64,000 nucleotides of DNA from Sphaerimonospora cavernae (GTDB lineage Bacteria; Actinomycetota; Actinomycetes; Streptosporangiales; Streptosporangiaceae): NCBI RefSeq assembly GCF_042435035.1, contig NZ_JBHMQT010000018.1:1-64000 (forward strand). The letters are read 5' to 3'. Below the pieces are notes generated by a model. It did no database searches, was not told the origin of the DNA, and was given only the letters and a program-made list of their open reading frames with translations. Of this stretch, positions 1 through 8,598 are shown in pieces; position 1 is the first letter of the stretch, and every line of letters begins with the position of its first letter. Made by a program: the position numbers and the translations under genes.

Positions 1-15
1 GGTCAACTGCCATTG

Positions 16-38
16 CTGCGAGTATTCGCGAGATCACG
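16..38 (+). repeat. Single copy of the 23-bp phased intergenic element
   Basis: CTGCGAG (16-22), four bases, then CGCGAGATCACG (27-38), two changes from the TGCAAGATCACG half of the other copies. A run of 12 G follows at 40-51; G-rich tracts also follow several other copies. A much weaker match (TTCAAGGCTGTG) starts at 80, exactly 53 bp further on, the spacing seen in the other clusters. The window begins just upstream, so the cluster may continue outside it. Apart from this, 1-184 holds no gene I can support. Confidence 0.75.
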
Positions 39-184
39 CGGGGGGGGGGGGCTGTCGCTGCTGCCGTCGCTGGTCGTGGTTCAAGGCTGTGATTCGCAAC
101 GGGGTTGGGCCGGGCGAAGGTACTGTTGGGCACCGTGGAACGGAACCCTGATCGCGAGTGTGGCGGCAGCGGCGGTGATCGGTC

Positions 185-1036
185 GTGAGCGAGGGGCGGG
201 CGGCACAGCTCGAGTACTCCGAGTTCCAAGCCGCGATGCTCGACGAGGCCAAGCGCCGCCGGAAGGCCGCGAAGATCATCTCCGTGCTCGCGCATTTCCT
301 GGGCAGGGAGAACGCCGATCCCGGCAAGGTCCTCGCCGGGCTCACCGTGGGCGATGTCGGCTGCTCGGCCGGGTTCATCGCCGACGAACTCGCCGGCGCC
401 GGCGCGAGCCGTACGTTCGGGATCGACATCGACGTGCCGGGGCTGCGGAAGGCGGCCGACCGGTTCGGCGGGCGGGTCGGGTTCGTCTGCGCCGACGGCG
501 GCGCGTTGCCGTTCCCGGACGGCTCGCTCGACGTGCTGGTCTTCAACCACATCTACGAGCACGTGGTCGACCCGGACGCGGTGATCGCGGACATGCACCG
601 GGTGCTGGCCGACGACGGGGTGCTCTATCTCGGGCTCGGCAACCGGCTCGGCATCATGGAGCCGCACTACAAGCTGCCCTTCCTGTCCTATCTGCCGCCG
701 GCCGCCGCCGACCGGTACGTCAGGGCGTTCGGCCGGGCCGACCACTACTACGAGCGCTTCCGCACTCGTGGGGGTCTGCGGCGGATGCTGGCGGCCTTCC
801 ACGTGTGGGACTACACGTTCCCGGTGCTCGCCTCGCCGGAGCGGTTCGCCGGGGGTGAGCTGTTCCCCGGTCCGGCGGGCCGTGCCGTACGGGAGACCCT
901 GTCGCGGACGCCGCGCGCCGTGCTGCACGCCCTCCTGCCCGTCGTGCCGACGTACCTCTGGGTCGCCACCAAGACGCCGCGGCGGCCGCTCGGCGGCGCG
1001 CTCCCGCAGCCGCCCGAGCCGGTACGCACGCCGTGA
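185..1036 (+). CDS. Class I SAM-dependent methyltransferase
   Basis: A 283-residue soluble protein of the Methyltransf_11 type. SAM-binding motif I is GDVGCSAG (about residues 56-63), followed by an acidic strand end GIDID (79-83) and the motif II/III region around FNHIYEHV (120-127), which is typical of small-molecule or lipid methyltransferases. The GTG start at 185 gives a full-length Rossmann fold. The stop overlaps the next start (GTGA), so it is translationally coupled to the membrane protein that follows. That pairing, next to glycosyltransferase genes, suggests a role in cell-envelope or glycolipid modification. The substrate cannot be read from the sequence. Confidence 0.9.
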   Translation: MSEGRAAQLEYSEFQAAMLDEAKRRRKAAKIISVLAHFLGRENADPGKVLAGLTVGDVGCSAGFIADELAGAGASRTFGIDIDVPGLRKAADRFGGRVGFVCADGGALPFPDGSLDVLVFNHIYEHVVDPDAVIADMHRVLADDGVLYLGLGNRLGIMEPHYKLPFLSYLPPAAADRYVRAFGRADHYYERFRTRGGLRRMLAAFHVWDYTFPVLASPERFAGGELFPGPAGRAVRETLSRTPRAVLHALLPVVPTYLWVATKTPRRPLGGALPQPPEPVRTP

Positions 1037-2040
1037 AGCTCGGCCAGCCGCGTGAGAGACGTCAGCCGGCCGAACCGTTAGGCGGCCGGGTGAGCGGACG
1101 CAAGGTGGTCCGCGTGCTGTTCCTGCTGGTCGCGCTCGGGTTCGGCGCCTGGGCGATCGCCGGGCGGTGGGCCGAGGTCTCCGACGGCTTCGCCCGGCTG
1201 TCCTGGCCGGAACTGGCGGGGTCGCTCGCCGCCGTGCTCGGCGCGCTCGGCGCCGGGATGATGATGTGGCGTGCATTGCTGGCCGACCTCGGGTCGCCGC
1301 TGGCGTTCACCGACGCCGCCAAGATCTTCTTTGTCGGCCAGCTCGGCAAGTACATCCCCGGGTCGCTGTGGCCGGTGCTGGCCCAGATGGAGATGGGCCG
1401 TGATCACGGAATCCCTAGATCGCGCAGCGCCGCTGCCTTTTTCCTGACCTATCCGGTCTATCTGGCGAGCGGCCTGGTGGTGGCGGCGGTCACGCTGCCC
1501 GCGCCGGCGGGCGAGTCGGTGGCGCGGTACGCCTGGCTCCTGCTGCTCATCCCGGTGTTCGTCGCCGCACTGCACCCGGCGGTCGTCAACGGGGCGATCG
1601 GCTTCGGGCTGCGGAAGCTGCGGCGCCCGCCGCTCGAACGGCCGCTCACCCGCCGTGGGGTGCTCGTGTCCGCGGGTTGGGCGCTGGTCGGATGGGCGGC
1701 CTACGGCATGCACCTCGCGCTCATCGTGCACGCACTCGAGCCAGCCGGGGGAGGTGGGGCGTCCGGGGCGACGGCGGTGGTGCTGAGCTTCGGCGCGTTC
1801 GCGCTGGCCTGGTGCCTGGGCTTCCTGGTGGTCGTCGCACCGGCGGGCGCGGGCGTCCGGGAGGTCGCCATGTTCGCCGCGCTGGCCCCCGTGCTCGATC
1901 GGGGCTCGGCGACCGCCGCGGTGCTCTGCTCCCGCCTGATCGTCTCCATCGGCGACCTGGTCTGTGCCGCCCTGGCCGGTCTCGCCTCCCGGCGGGCCGT
2001 CTCTCCCTCCGACGCCGTTGAGAACGCCAAGCGGCGCTGA
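1033..2040 (+). CDS. Lysylphosphatidylglycerol synthase-type transmembrane protein (UPF0104)
   Basis: A 335-residue integral membrane protein with about eight hydrophobic helices and a short basic N-terminus. It carries the family motif GQLGKYIPGSLWP (about residues 103-115). These proteins resemble the flippase part of MprF without the aminoacyl-transferase domain and usually accompany glycosyltransferases. The GTG start shares four bases with the stop of the methyltransferase, so both are made from one mRNA. A role in lipid or glycolipid transfer across the membrane is a family-based inference. The 264 bp after it hold no gene I can support. Confidence 0.85.
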   Translation: MKLGQPRERRQPAEPLGGRVSGRKVVRVLFLLVALGFGAWAIAGRWAEVSDGFARLSWPELAGSLAAVLGALGAGMMMWRALLADLGSPLAFTDAAKIFFVGQLGKYIPGSLWPVLAQMEMGRDHGIPRSRSAAAFFLTYPVYLASGLVVAAVTLPAPAGESVARYAWLLLLIPVFVAALHPAVVNGAIGFGLRKLRRPPLERPLTRRGVLVSAGWALVGWAAYGMHLALIVHALEPAGGGGASGATAVVLSFGAFALAWCLGFLVVVAPAGAGVREVAMFAALAPVLDRGSATAAVLCSRLIVSIGDLVCAALAGLASRRAVSPSDAVENAKRR

Positions 2041-2304
2041 TATTCCGTACAAACAGCGGAGTGGACTGGCATTTCCGGGCAATGGTCGCGGGTTCCGCGA
2101 TTCTCTGACAGCCCCTTATGTGATTATCGCCACGGTTCGGGGGACGTCGGGAAGAGAGTGAAGGTGACGGTGACCGAGGGACGACTCTCTGTGGTCCGAT
2201 CGCGAACACAGGGGAGCATCGGCAGGACCTCGGCCGCCCTCACCGGATGACACCGCCGGACCAATGAGTCCCGCCGCCGGGGCTCGCCGAGGGGAGCGAT
2301 CTGG

Positions 2305-3444
2305 TTGACACCCCGAGTGCTCGTCGACGCCGCGGCGGTTCCCGCCGATCGCGGCGCGCTGATCCGGTACGTCGATGGGCTGGTCGCCGCCCTGCACGAG
2401 GCCGGCGCCGACCTCGCCGTGGTGTGCCAGCGCGCGGACGCCGAGCGGTACGGCAAGCTGGCCCCCGCCGCGCGGATCCTCGCCGGTCCGGCCGCCCTCA
2501 CCAACCGGGGCAAGCGCCTGGTGTGGGAGCAGTTCGGCCTTCCCGTCCTCGCCCAACGCGCCGAGGCCGACGTGATCCACGCCCCTTACTACTCGATCCC
2601 ACTGCGATCCGGACTGCCGATCGTGGCGACCATCCATGACGTGGCCTGCTTCACCGAGCCTGAGCCGGAGCCGGAGCAGTACGACACGGCCAGGGCGGCG
2701 TTCTTCCGCTCGGCCACGCGAACCGCCGTACGGCGGGCCAGCCGCCTCGTCGTGCCGTCCAAGGCCACGCGGGACGAGCTCGTCCGGGTGCTGGGGGCCG
2801 ACCCGACCAGGATCGACGTCGCCTATCACGGCGTGGACACCGTGCTGTTCCGCCCGCCCGGCGAACGCGAGATCCGCCGGGTCGCCGACCGGATCGGCCT
2901 GCACGGTCATCCGTACATCGCCTATCTGGGCGTGCTCGAGCCGCGCAAGAACGTGCCGAACCTGATCCGCGGCTTCGCCGAGGCGGTGGGGCACCTGCCG
3001 GCACCGCCCGCGCTGGTGCTCGCCGGCGGGCCGGGCTGGGACGGCGAGGTCGAGGCGACGATGGCCGGACTGCCGTCCAGGATCAGGATCGTCCGGCCCG
3101 GATATCTTCCCTTCGCCGATCTGCCGGGCTTCCTGGGCGGCGCGCTCGTGGTCGCGTTCCCCTCACGCAGCGAGGGATTCGGGCTGCCGGTGCTGGAGGC
3201 GATGGCGTGCGGTGCGCCGGTGCTGACCACCCATCGGGCCTCACTTCCCGAGGTGGGCGGCGACGCGGTCGCCTATACCGAGCCGGATGCCGAGAGCGTC
3301 GCCGCCGCGCTGCGCGCGCTGCTGGAGTCGCCGCGACGGCGGACGGCGCTGTCGTCGGCCGGGGTCGACCGGGCGAGGGAGTTCACCTGGCGGCTGTCCG
3401 CCGAGGCCCACCTCGCGGCATATCAGCGTGCGGTGGACACCTGA
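2305..3444 (+). CDS. Glycosyltransferase family 4-type (GT-B fold)
   Basis: A 379-residue cytoplasmic glycosyltransferase. The N-terminal Rossmann domain has an acceptor-side motif (HAPYYSIPL, about residue 94). The C-terminal nucleotide-sugar domain has PRKNVPNLI and the EX7E motif EGFGLPVLE (about 290-298), followed by CGAPVLTT. I use the TTG start at 2305 because a purine-rich GAGGGGAG lies 7 nt upstream and the fold starts immediately after it. The next gene makes an activated sugar, so the pair may act in one glycan pathway. Donor and acceptor are not determined. Confidence 0.88.
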   Translation: MTPRVLVDAAAVPADRGALIRYVDGLVAALHEAGADLAVVCQRADAERYGKLAPAARILAGPAALTNRGKRLVWEQFGLPVLAQRAEADVIHAPYYSIPLRSGLPIVATIHDVACFTEPEPEPEQYDTARAAFFRSATRTAVRRASRLVVPSKATRDELVRVLGADPTRIDVAYHGVDTVLFRPPGEREIRRVADRIGLHGHPYIAYLGVLEPRKNVPNLIRGFAEAVGHLPAPPALVLAGGPGWDGEVEATMAGLPSRIRIVRPGYLPFADLPGFLGGALVVAFPSRSEGFGLPVLEAMACGAPVLTTHRASLPEVGGDAVAYTEPDAESVAAALRALLESPRRRTALSSAGVDRAREFTWRLSAEAHLAAYQRAVDT

Positions 3445-3446
3445 GC

Positions 3447-3452
3447 TAGTCT
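3447..3452 (+). promoter_or_regulatory. Candidate -10 element of a leaderless promoter
   Basis: TAGTCT, 8 nt before the ATG at 3461 and just after the preceding stop codon. No Shine-Dalgarno sequence precedes that ATG, which fits transcription starting at or next to the start codon. I see no convincing -35. Confidence 0.45.
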
Positions 3453-3460
3453 GCCGGGCT

Positions 3461-4555
3461 ATGGGTAACTCCGGTTCGCGATCGCTTGAAGCGATTCTCC
3501 TCGTCGGTGGTAAGGGGACGCGCCTGCGCCCGTTGACGATGTCGATTCCCAAGCCCCTCCTGCCCACCGCCGGGGTGCCGCTGCTGGAGCATCAGCTCGC
3601 GCGCGCCGCGGCCGCCGGGGTGCGGCATGTGGTGTTCGCCACGGCCTACCGCGCGGAGATGTTCGCGGAAAGTTTCGGCAGCGGCGGCAGGTTCGGGCTG
3701 GAGATCACCTATGTGACCGAGGACGTTCCGCTCGGCACGGGAGGCGCGATCCGCAACGCGTCGTCGGCGCTGCGGTCGGGGCCGGACGACCCCGTCTTCA
3801 TCCTCAACGGGGACATCATCTCCGGCCACGACATGGCGGCGCAGCTGGCGGCGCACGAGAAGGCGGACGCCGCCGTGACGCTGCACCTCACCACTGTGGA
3901 GGACCCACGCCGGTACGGCTCGGTGCTGACCGACGCGCACGGCCGGGTGGAGGCGTTCATCGAGAAGTCGCCGACCCCGGTCACCGATCAGGTGAACGCG
4001 GGTTGCTACATATTCCGCCGCGGCGTCATCGACGAGATCCCGGCGGGACGCCCGGTCTCGGTGGAGTATGAGCTGTTCCCGAAGTTCCTGGCCGAGTCGA
4101 CGCCGGTCCTGGGACATGTGGACCCCGCCTACTGGCTGGATGTGGGGACCCCGGCCGCCTTCGTACAGTGCTGCTGCGATCTCGCCCTTGGCCGGGTGCA
4201 GTCCCCGGCGCTGCCCGTTCAGGGGGTGCCCGCGCTGGTCGCGGAGGGGTCGGTCGTCGCGCCGGACGCCCGGGTGGAGGGCGGCTCGACGATCGGCGCG
4301 GGGGTGCTCGTCGCGTCCGCCGCCGTGATCGACGCGAGCGTGGTGATGGACGGCGCCGTGGTCGCGGAGGACGCCCGGGTGACGCGGTCCGTGGTGGGGC
4401 GTGGTGTCAAGATCGGCCCGGGTGTCGTGGTCGAGGACGCGATCGTGGGTGACGAGGCCGTCATCGAGGCGGGCAACGAACTGCGCGGTGGCATCCGGAT
4501 CTGGCCCAGGTCCGTAATATCGGGCACGTCGGTCAGGTTCTCCAGCGATATGTGA
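3461..4555 (+). CDS. NDP-sugar pyrophosphorylase (mannose-1-phosphate guanylyltransferase type)
   Basis: A 364-residue nucleotidyltransferase. The signature LVGGKGTRLRPLT (about residues 14-26), followed by PKPLLP, binds the NTP. FILNGDIISG (about 109-118) supplies the metal-binding Asp. The C-terminal third is a left-handed beta-helix of hexapeptide repeats (VAPDARVEGGSTIGAGVLV onward). The family joins NTP and sugar-1-phosphate to form GDP-mannose or a similar donor, the last step after ManB. A longer reading frame is open back to 3287, but conserved sequence begins just after the ATG at 3461, which has a TAGTCT box 8 nt upstream. Orthologues sit near fbiA/fbiB in Mycobacterium. GDP versus other nucleotide is not certain. 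Confidence 0.88.
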   Translation: MGNSGSRSLEAILLVGGKGTRLRPLTMSIPKPLLPTAGVPLLEHQLARAAAAGVRHVVFATAYRAEMFAESFGSGGRFGLEITYVTEDVPLGTGGAIRNASSALRSGPDDPVFILNGDIISGHDMAAQLAAHEKADAAVTLHLTTVEDPRRYGSVLTDAHGRVEAFIEKSPTPVTDQVNAGCYIFRRGVIDEIPAGRPVSVEYELFPKFLAESTPVLGHVDPAYWLDVGTPAAFVQCCCDLALGRVQSPALPVQGVPALVAEGSVVAPDARVEGGSTIGAGVLVASAAVIDASVVMDGAVVAEDARVTRSVVGRGVKIGPGVVVEDAIVGDEAVIEAGNELRGGIRIWPRSVISGTSVRFSSDM

Positions 4556-4561
4556 TCAACG

Positions 4562-5599
4562 ATGTCGGACCTCACGCCCGCGCCGGTGTCCGCGCCGGGG
4601 CCGGGGCTGCCGAAATCCGTCGCGCCGCCACGGCCGTCCGAACGCGGATGGCGGCCGGCCATGCCGATCGACGTGGCGCTGACGCTGGCGCCCCATCGGC
4701 GCGGAGGCTCCGATCCCGCCTGGCGGCGTACCCCCGACGGGGCCGTCTGGCGCGCGTCCCGTACCCCCGACGGCCCCGCCACGCTGCGGATCGTCACGAT
4801 CGAGCGAGCCGGAGAGGTCCGCGCTCAGGCCTGGGGACCTGGGGCGGAGTGGGCGCTGGAGACGCTGCCGGGGCTGCTCGGCGCCGACGACGACATGGCC
4901 GGCTTCGCCGACCTGCTGGCGGCGCTCACTCGCAGTATCCGGGCCGGCGAGACGGAGCAGGCTCGGCGGGCGATGTTCGTCGCCCGGCTCGCCGCCCGGC
5001 ATTCCGGGCTGCGGATCGGGCGGTCCTTACGAGTCTTCGAGGCTCTGGTCCCCGCCGTGCTGGAGCAGAAGGTCGTCGGCAGGGAGGCCTGGCGGGCCTG
5101 GCGGTGGCTCGTCCGCCGGTACGGCGAGGCCGCGCCGGGCCCGGCGCCCGAAGGGATGACGGTGATCCCGCCGCCCGAGGTGTGGCGGCGGATCCCCTCG
5201 TGGGACTGGCACCGGGCCGGGGCGGAAGCCGTACGGGCGAGGACCGTCGTCAACGCGGCACGCCACGCCGAGAAGCTGGAAGCCACGTGCGGTGGCGCGG
5301 GCTCGGCCGAGGCGGACCGCCTGCTGCGGGCGCTGCCGGGCATCGGGGTGTGGACGTCGGCTGAGGTGCGTCAGCGCGCCCACGGGGATCCCGACGCGCC
5401 GAGCGTGGGTGACTACCACTTACCGAGCATCGTCGGATGGGCGCTGACCGGCCAGAAGACCGATGACGCGGGCATGCTCGCCCTGCTTGAGCCGTTCCGG
5501 GGGCATCGTCATCGGGTGATCAAGCTGATCGAGCTCAGCGGCATCCGCCCACCGGGCCGAGGCCCCCGCATGCCCGCCCGCGACTACCGCTCCTTTTAG
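4562..5599 (+). CDS. HhH-GPD DNA glycosylase (3-methyladenine glycosylase type)
   Basis: A 345-residue base-excision repair enzyme. The helix-hairpin-helix is LRALPGIGVWTSAEV (about residues 257-271), and the catalytic Asp follows in SVGDYHLP (about 281-288), the AlkA/HhH-GPD arrangement. The upstream LVPAVLEQKVVGREAW is the usual helix preceding the motif. It should remove alkylated purines. It starts 6 nt after the previous stop, so it is probably in the same operon. Its 3' end overlaps 65 bp of a small gene on the other strand. Confidence 0.9.
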   Translation: MSDLTPAPVSAPGPGLPKSVAPPRPSERGWRPAMPIDVALTLAPHRRGGSDPAWRRTPDGAVWRASRTPDGPATLRIVTIERAGEVRAQAWGPGAEWALETLPGLLGADDDMAGFADLLAALTRSIRAGETEQARRAMFVARLAARHSGLRIGRSLRVFEALVPAVLEQKVVGREAWRAWRWLVRRYGEAAPGPAPEGMTVIPPPEVWRRIPSWDWHRAGAEAVRARTVVNAARHAEKLEATCGGAGSAEADRLLRALPGIGVWTSAEVRQRAHGDPDAPSVGDYHLPSIVGWALTGQKTDDAGMLALLEPFRGHRHRVIKLIELSGIRPPGRGPRMPARDYRSF

Positions 5600-5720
5600 T
5601 CGGGGCCTCTAAGTTTTTGGGGTTTTCCGGCTTCCAGCCTTGGCCGTCGCGGGTGTCCGCACCGAAGAGCGGGGCGAGCAGGGCGATGGCGGTGATGAAG
5701 ACGAGGATGGCCCAGGGCAT
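5535..5720 (-). CDS. Small single-pass membrane protein, unrecognised
   Basis: A 61-codon frame. Residues 1-20 form one hydrophobic helix (MPWAILVFITAIALLAPLFG), followed by the polar stretch ADTRDGQGWKPENP. GGGAG lies 5 nt before the ATG. Codons 1-34 use G or C in the third position almost throughout, as real genes here do. The rest drifts to codons such as AAA and TTA and is antisense to the end of the glycosylase gene. The hydrophobic part is therefore the best-supported section and the tail may not be conserved. I do not recognise the family. Confidence 0.5.
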   Translation of the reverse strand: MPWAILVFITAIALLAPLFGADTRDGQGWKPENPKNLEAPTKRSGSRGRACGGLGPVGGCR

Positions 5721-5877
5721 CGGATCTCCCGTGTGGTGTGTGCGTATCGTGACATTTCAAGTGTGCTTCGGTACGACTGTTTACGTCCAGCGAAATCTCT
5801 TTGGGTGGACGATTAAGAATCGCTGAAGATTGGTGAATCGATCAGACCCCGCCACAGGTGGGCGCCCGCCGGTTTCG

Positions 5878-5883
5878 TACTGT
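5878..5883 (+). promoter_or_regulatory. Candidate -10 of a leaderless fbiC transcript
   Basis: TACTGT, 7 nt before the GTG at 5891. It lies at the end of the AT-richer stretch 5740-5850, the only low-GC part of this region. No good -35 hexamer is seen at 17-18 bp. Confidence 0.45.
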
Positions 5884-5890
5884 GCATCCT

Positions 5891-8533
5891 GTGCGTAACG
5901 AGGTTGTGATCCCCACGGAGGCCGCGATGCGGCGGGCGCTCGCCCGGGCACGGGACGGCAAGACACTGGATGCGGTCGAGGCCGCGATCCTGCTGCAGGC
6001 CCGCGGAGACGATCTGGAGACCCTTCTCGGGCACGCCTCGAGAGTGCGGGACGCGGGGCTCGCCGCCGTCGGACGGCCAGGCGTGATCACCTACAGCCGC
6101 AAGGTCTTCATCCCGCTGACCCGTCTGTGCCGTGACCGCTGCGGCTACTGCACATTCGCCACGGCCCCGAACAAACTGCCCGCCGCGTTCCTGTCACCCG
6201 ACGAGGTGCTGGAGATCGCCCGGCAAGGAGCGGAGATGGGCTGCAAGGAGGCCCTGTTCACGCTCGGCGACCGGCCCGAGGACCGGTGGCATCAGGCGCG
6301 TGAGTGGCTGGACGCGCACGGCTACGACGACACGCTGTCGTATGTGCGGGCGATGGCGATCCGCGTCCTGGAGGAGACCGGGCTGCTGCCGCATCTCAAT
6401 CCCGGGGTGCTGACCTGGCGCGACCTGCAGCGCCTCAAGCCGGTCGCGCCGTCGATGGGCATGATGCTGGAGACCACGTCGGAGCGGCTGTTCGCCGAGA
6501 AGGGCCAGGCGCACTACGGCTCTCCCGACAAGGACCCGGCCGTACGGCTGCGCGTGCTGGAGGACGCCGGGCGATCCAGCGTGCCGTTCACGACCGGCAT
6601 CCTGATCGGCATCGGCGAGACCATCGAGGAGCGGGCCGACTCGATCTTCGCCATCCGGCGGGTGGCCAGGGAGTACGGCGGTGTCCAGGAGGTCATCGTC
6701 CAGAACTTCCGGGCCAAGCCCGACACCGCGATGCGTGGCATGCCCGACGCCGACCTGCACGAGCTGGCCGCGATGATCGCGGTGACGCGGCTCGTGCTCG
6801 GGCCCAGGGCGCGGGTCCAGGCACCGCCGAACCTGATCGGCGACGAGTACGGCCTGATGGTCCGCGCGGGCATCGACGACTGGGGCGGTGTCTCCCCGCT
6901 CACGCCCGATCACGTCAACCCCGAGCGGCCGTGGCCGCAGATCGACGAGTTGGCGGCCCGTACGGCTCGGGCCGGCTTCGAGCTGAAAGAGCGGCTGACG
7001 ATCTATCCGGAGTACGTGCTGGCCGGGGAGCCCTGGCTCGACCCGCGGCTGCGCGAGCACGTGGCCGCGCTCGCCGACCCGCGGACCGGACTCGCCAGGG
7101 AGGGCGTGGCGCCGACCGGCCGACCGTGGCAGGAGCCGGACGGTGGTTTCGCCGCCGGACTGCGCACCAGCGGCCGGGCGGACCTGCACGTCTCCATCGA
7201 CGCCGAAGGACGTACGAGCGACCGCCGTGACGACTTCGACAGCGTGTACGGCGACTGGGCGGCGCTGCGTGACCGTCTGCCGGGCGGCGGCGGGAGCCGT
7301 ACCGGCGTGGTCGACGGCGTGGTGCGGGAGGCGCTGCGGCGCGCGGAGAGCGACCCGGCCAGGCTGACCGATGAGCAGGCGGTGGCGCTGCTGGGCCTCG
7401 CGGGCGACCAGACCGGCGCCGGCGCCGACGACGCGGGGCTGGACGAGCTGTGCCGGATCGCCGACGGGCTGCGCCGCCAGGCGGTGGGCGACGACGTCAC
7501 CTACATCGTGAACCGGAACATCAACTTCACCAACGTCTGCTACACCGGCTGCCGGTTCTGCGCGTTCGCCCAGCGGCGGACCGACGCCGACGCCTACACC
7601 CTGTCGCTTTCCGAGGTGGCCGACCGGGCGCAGGAGGCCTGGGAGGCGGGGGCCACCGAGGTGTGCATGCAGGGCGGCATCCATCCGGATCTGCCGGGGA
7701 CGGCCTACTTCGACATCGCGCGGGCGGTCAAGGAGCGCTGCCCGGACATGCACATCCACGCGTTCTCCCCGATGGAGGTCATCAACGGCGCGAGCCGGAC
7801 GAACCTGTCCATCGAGGACTGGCTGCTCGCGGCCAGGGAGGCCGGGCTCGACTCGCTGCCGGGCACCGCGGCCGAGATCCTCGACGACGACGTCCGCTGG
7901 GTGCTCACCAAGGGCAAGCTCCCGGCAGCCGAGTGGATCGAGGTGATCACCACGGCGCACCGGCTGGGCATCCCGACGACCTCGACCATGATGTACGGCC
8001 ACGTGGACACGCACGAGCACTGGGTACGGCACATCCGGCTTATCAGGACGATCCAGGAGGAGACGGGCGGGTTCAGCGAGTTCGTGCTACTGCCGTTCGT
8101 CCACCACAGCGCGCCCATCTACCTCGCGGGGATCGCCCGGCCGGGGCCGACGGCCCGGGAGAACCGGGCCGTACACGCGCTCGCCCGGATCATGCTGCAC
8201 GGCGCGATCAGGAACATCCAGTGTTCGTGGGTCAAGCTCGGCGACGAGCTGTGCCGTTCCGTCCTCGCCGGCGGCGTCAACGACCTCGGCGGCACGCTGA
8301 TGGAGGAGACGATCAGCCGGATGGCCGGATCCGAGAACGGGTCCTACAAGACGATCAGTGACATCGCCGCGATGGTCGCCCCGACCGGACGGCCGCTGCG
8401 CCGGCGGACCACGTCGTACGGCACGCCCGATCCCGAGCGCCTCGCTGCGGCCGAGCGCAGCGACGGGGTCTGCCGCAGCGTGCGTCTGCCAGTCATAGCG
8501 TCCGACGAGACGGGTCCGGGGCACCGGGGGTAG
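5891..8533 (+). CDS. fbiC: FbiC, 7,8-didemethyl-8-hydroxy-5-deazariboflavin (FO) synthase
   Basis: About 880 residues, a fusion of CofG and CofH, the two radical-SAM halves that make the deazaflavin FO from a pyrimidine precursor and tyrosine. The CofG half has its iron-sulfur motif at Cys80, Cys84 and Cys87 (CRDRCGYC). The CofH half has Cys550, Cys554 and Cys557 (CYTGCRFC). The fused form is usual in actinobacteria, while archaea have two genes. The frame is open to a GTG at 5858. I prefer the GTG at 5891 because TACTGT lies 7 nt upstream and neither start has a ribosome-binding site. With fbiA and fbiB nearby, F420 synthesis is mostly encoded here; FbiD/CofC is not in the window. Confidence 0.96.
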   Translation: MRNEVVIPTEAAMRRALARARDGKTLDAVEAAILLQARGDDLETLLGHASRVRDAGLAAVGRPGVITYSRKVFIPLTRLCRDRCGYCTFATAPNKLPAAFLSPDEVLEIARQGAEMGCKEALFTLGDRPEDRWHQAREWLDAHGYDDTLSYVRAMAIRVLEETGLLPHLNPGVLTWRDLQRLKPVAPSMGMMLETTSERLFAEKGQAHYGSPDKDPAVRLRVLEDAGRSSVPFTTGILIGIGETIEERADSIFAIRRVAREYGGVQEVIVQNFRAKPDTAMRGMPDADLHELAAMIAVTRLVLGPRARVQAPPNLIGDEYGLMVRAGIDDWGGVSPLTPDHVNPERPWPQIDELAARTARAGFELKERLTIYPEYVLAGEPWLDPRLREHVAALADPRTGLAREGVAPTGRPWQEPDGGFAAGLRTSGRADLHVSIDAEGRTSDRRDDFDSVYGDWAALRDRLPGGGGSRTGVVDGVVREALRRAESDPARLTDEQAVALLGLAGDQTGAGADDAGLDELCRIADGLRRQAVGDDVTYIVNRNINFTNVCYTGCRFCAFAQRRTDADAYTLSLSEVADRAQEAWEAGATEVCMQGGIHPDLPGTAYFDIARAVKERCPDMHIHAFSPMEVINGASRTNLSIEDWLLAAREAGLDSLPGTAAEILDDDVRWVLTKGKLPAAEWIEVITTAHRLGIPTTSTMMYGHVDTHEHWVRHIRLIRTIQEETGGFSEFVLLPFVHHSAPIYLAGIARPGPTARENRAVHALARIMLHGAIRNIQCSWVKLGDELCRSVLAGGVNDLGGTLMEETISRMAGSENGSYKTISDIAAMVAPTGRPLRRRTTSYGTPDPERLAAAERSDGVCRSVRLPVIASDETGPGHRG

Positions 8534-8598
8534 CGGCGGCAGCCGGGAGAATCACGACATGCGCAAAAGATCTAAAATGGCGCATACCGCGAAGTACC

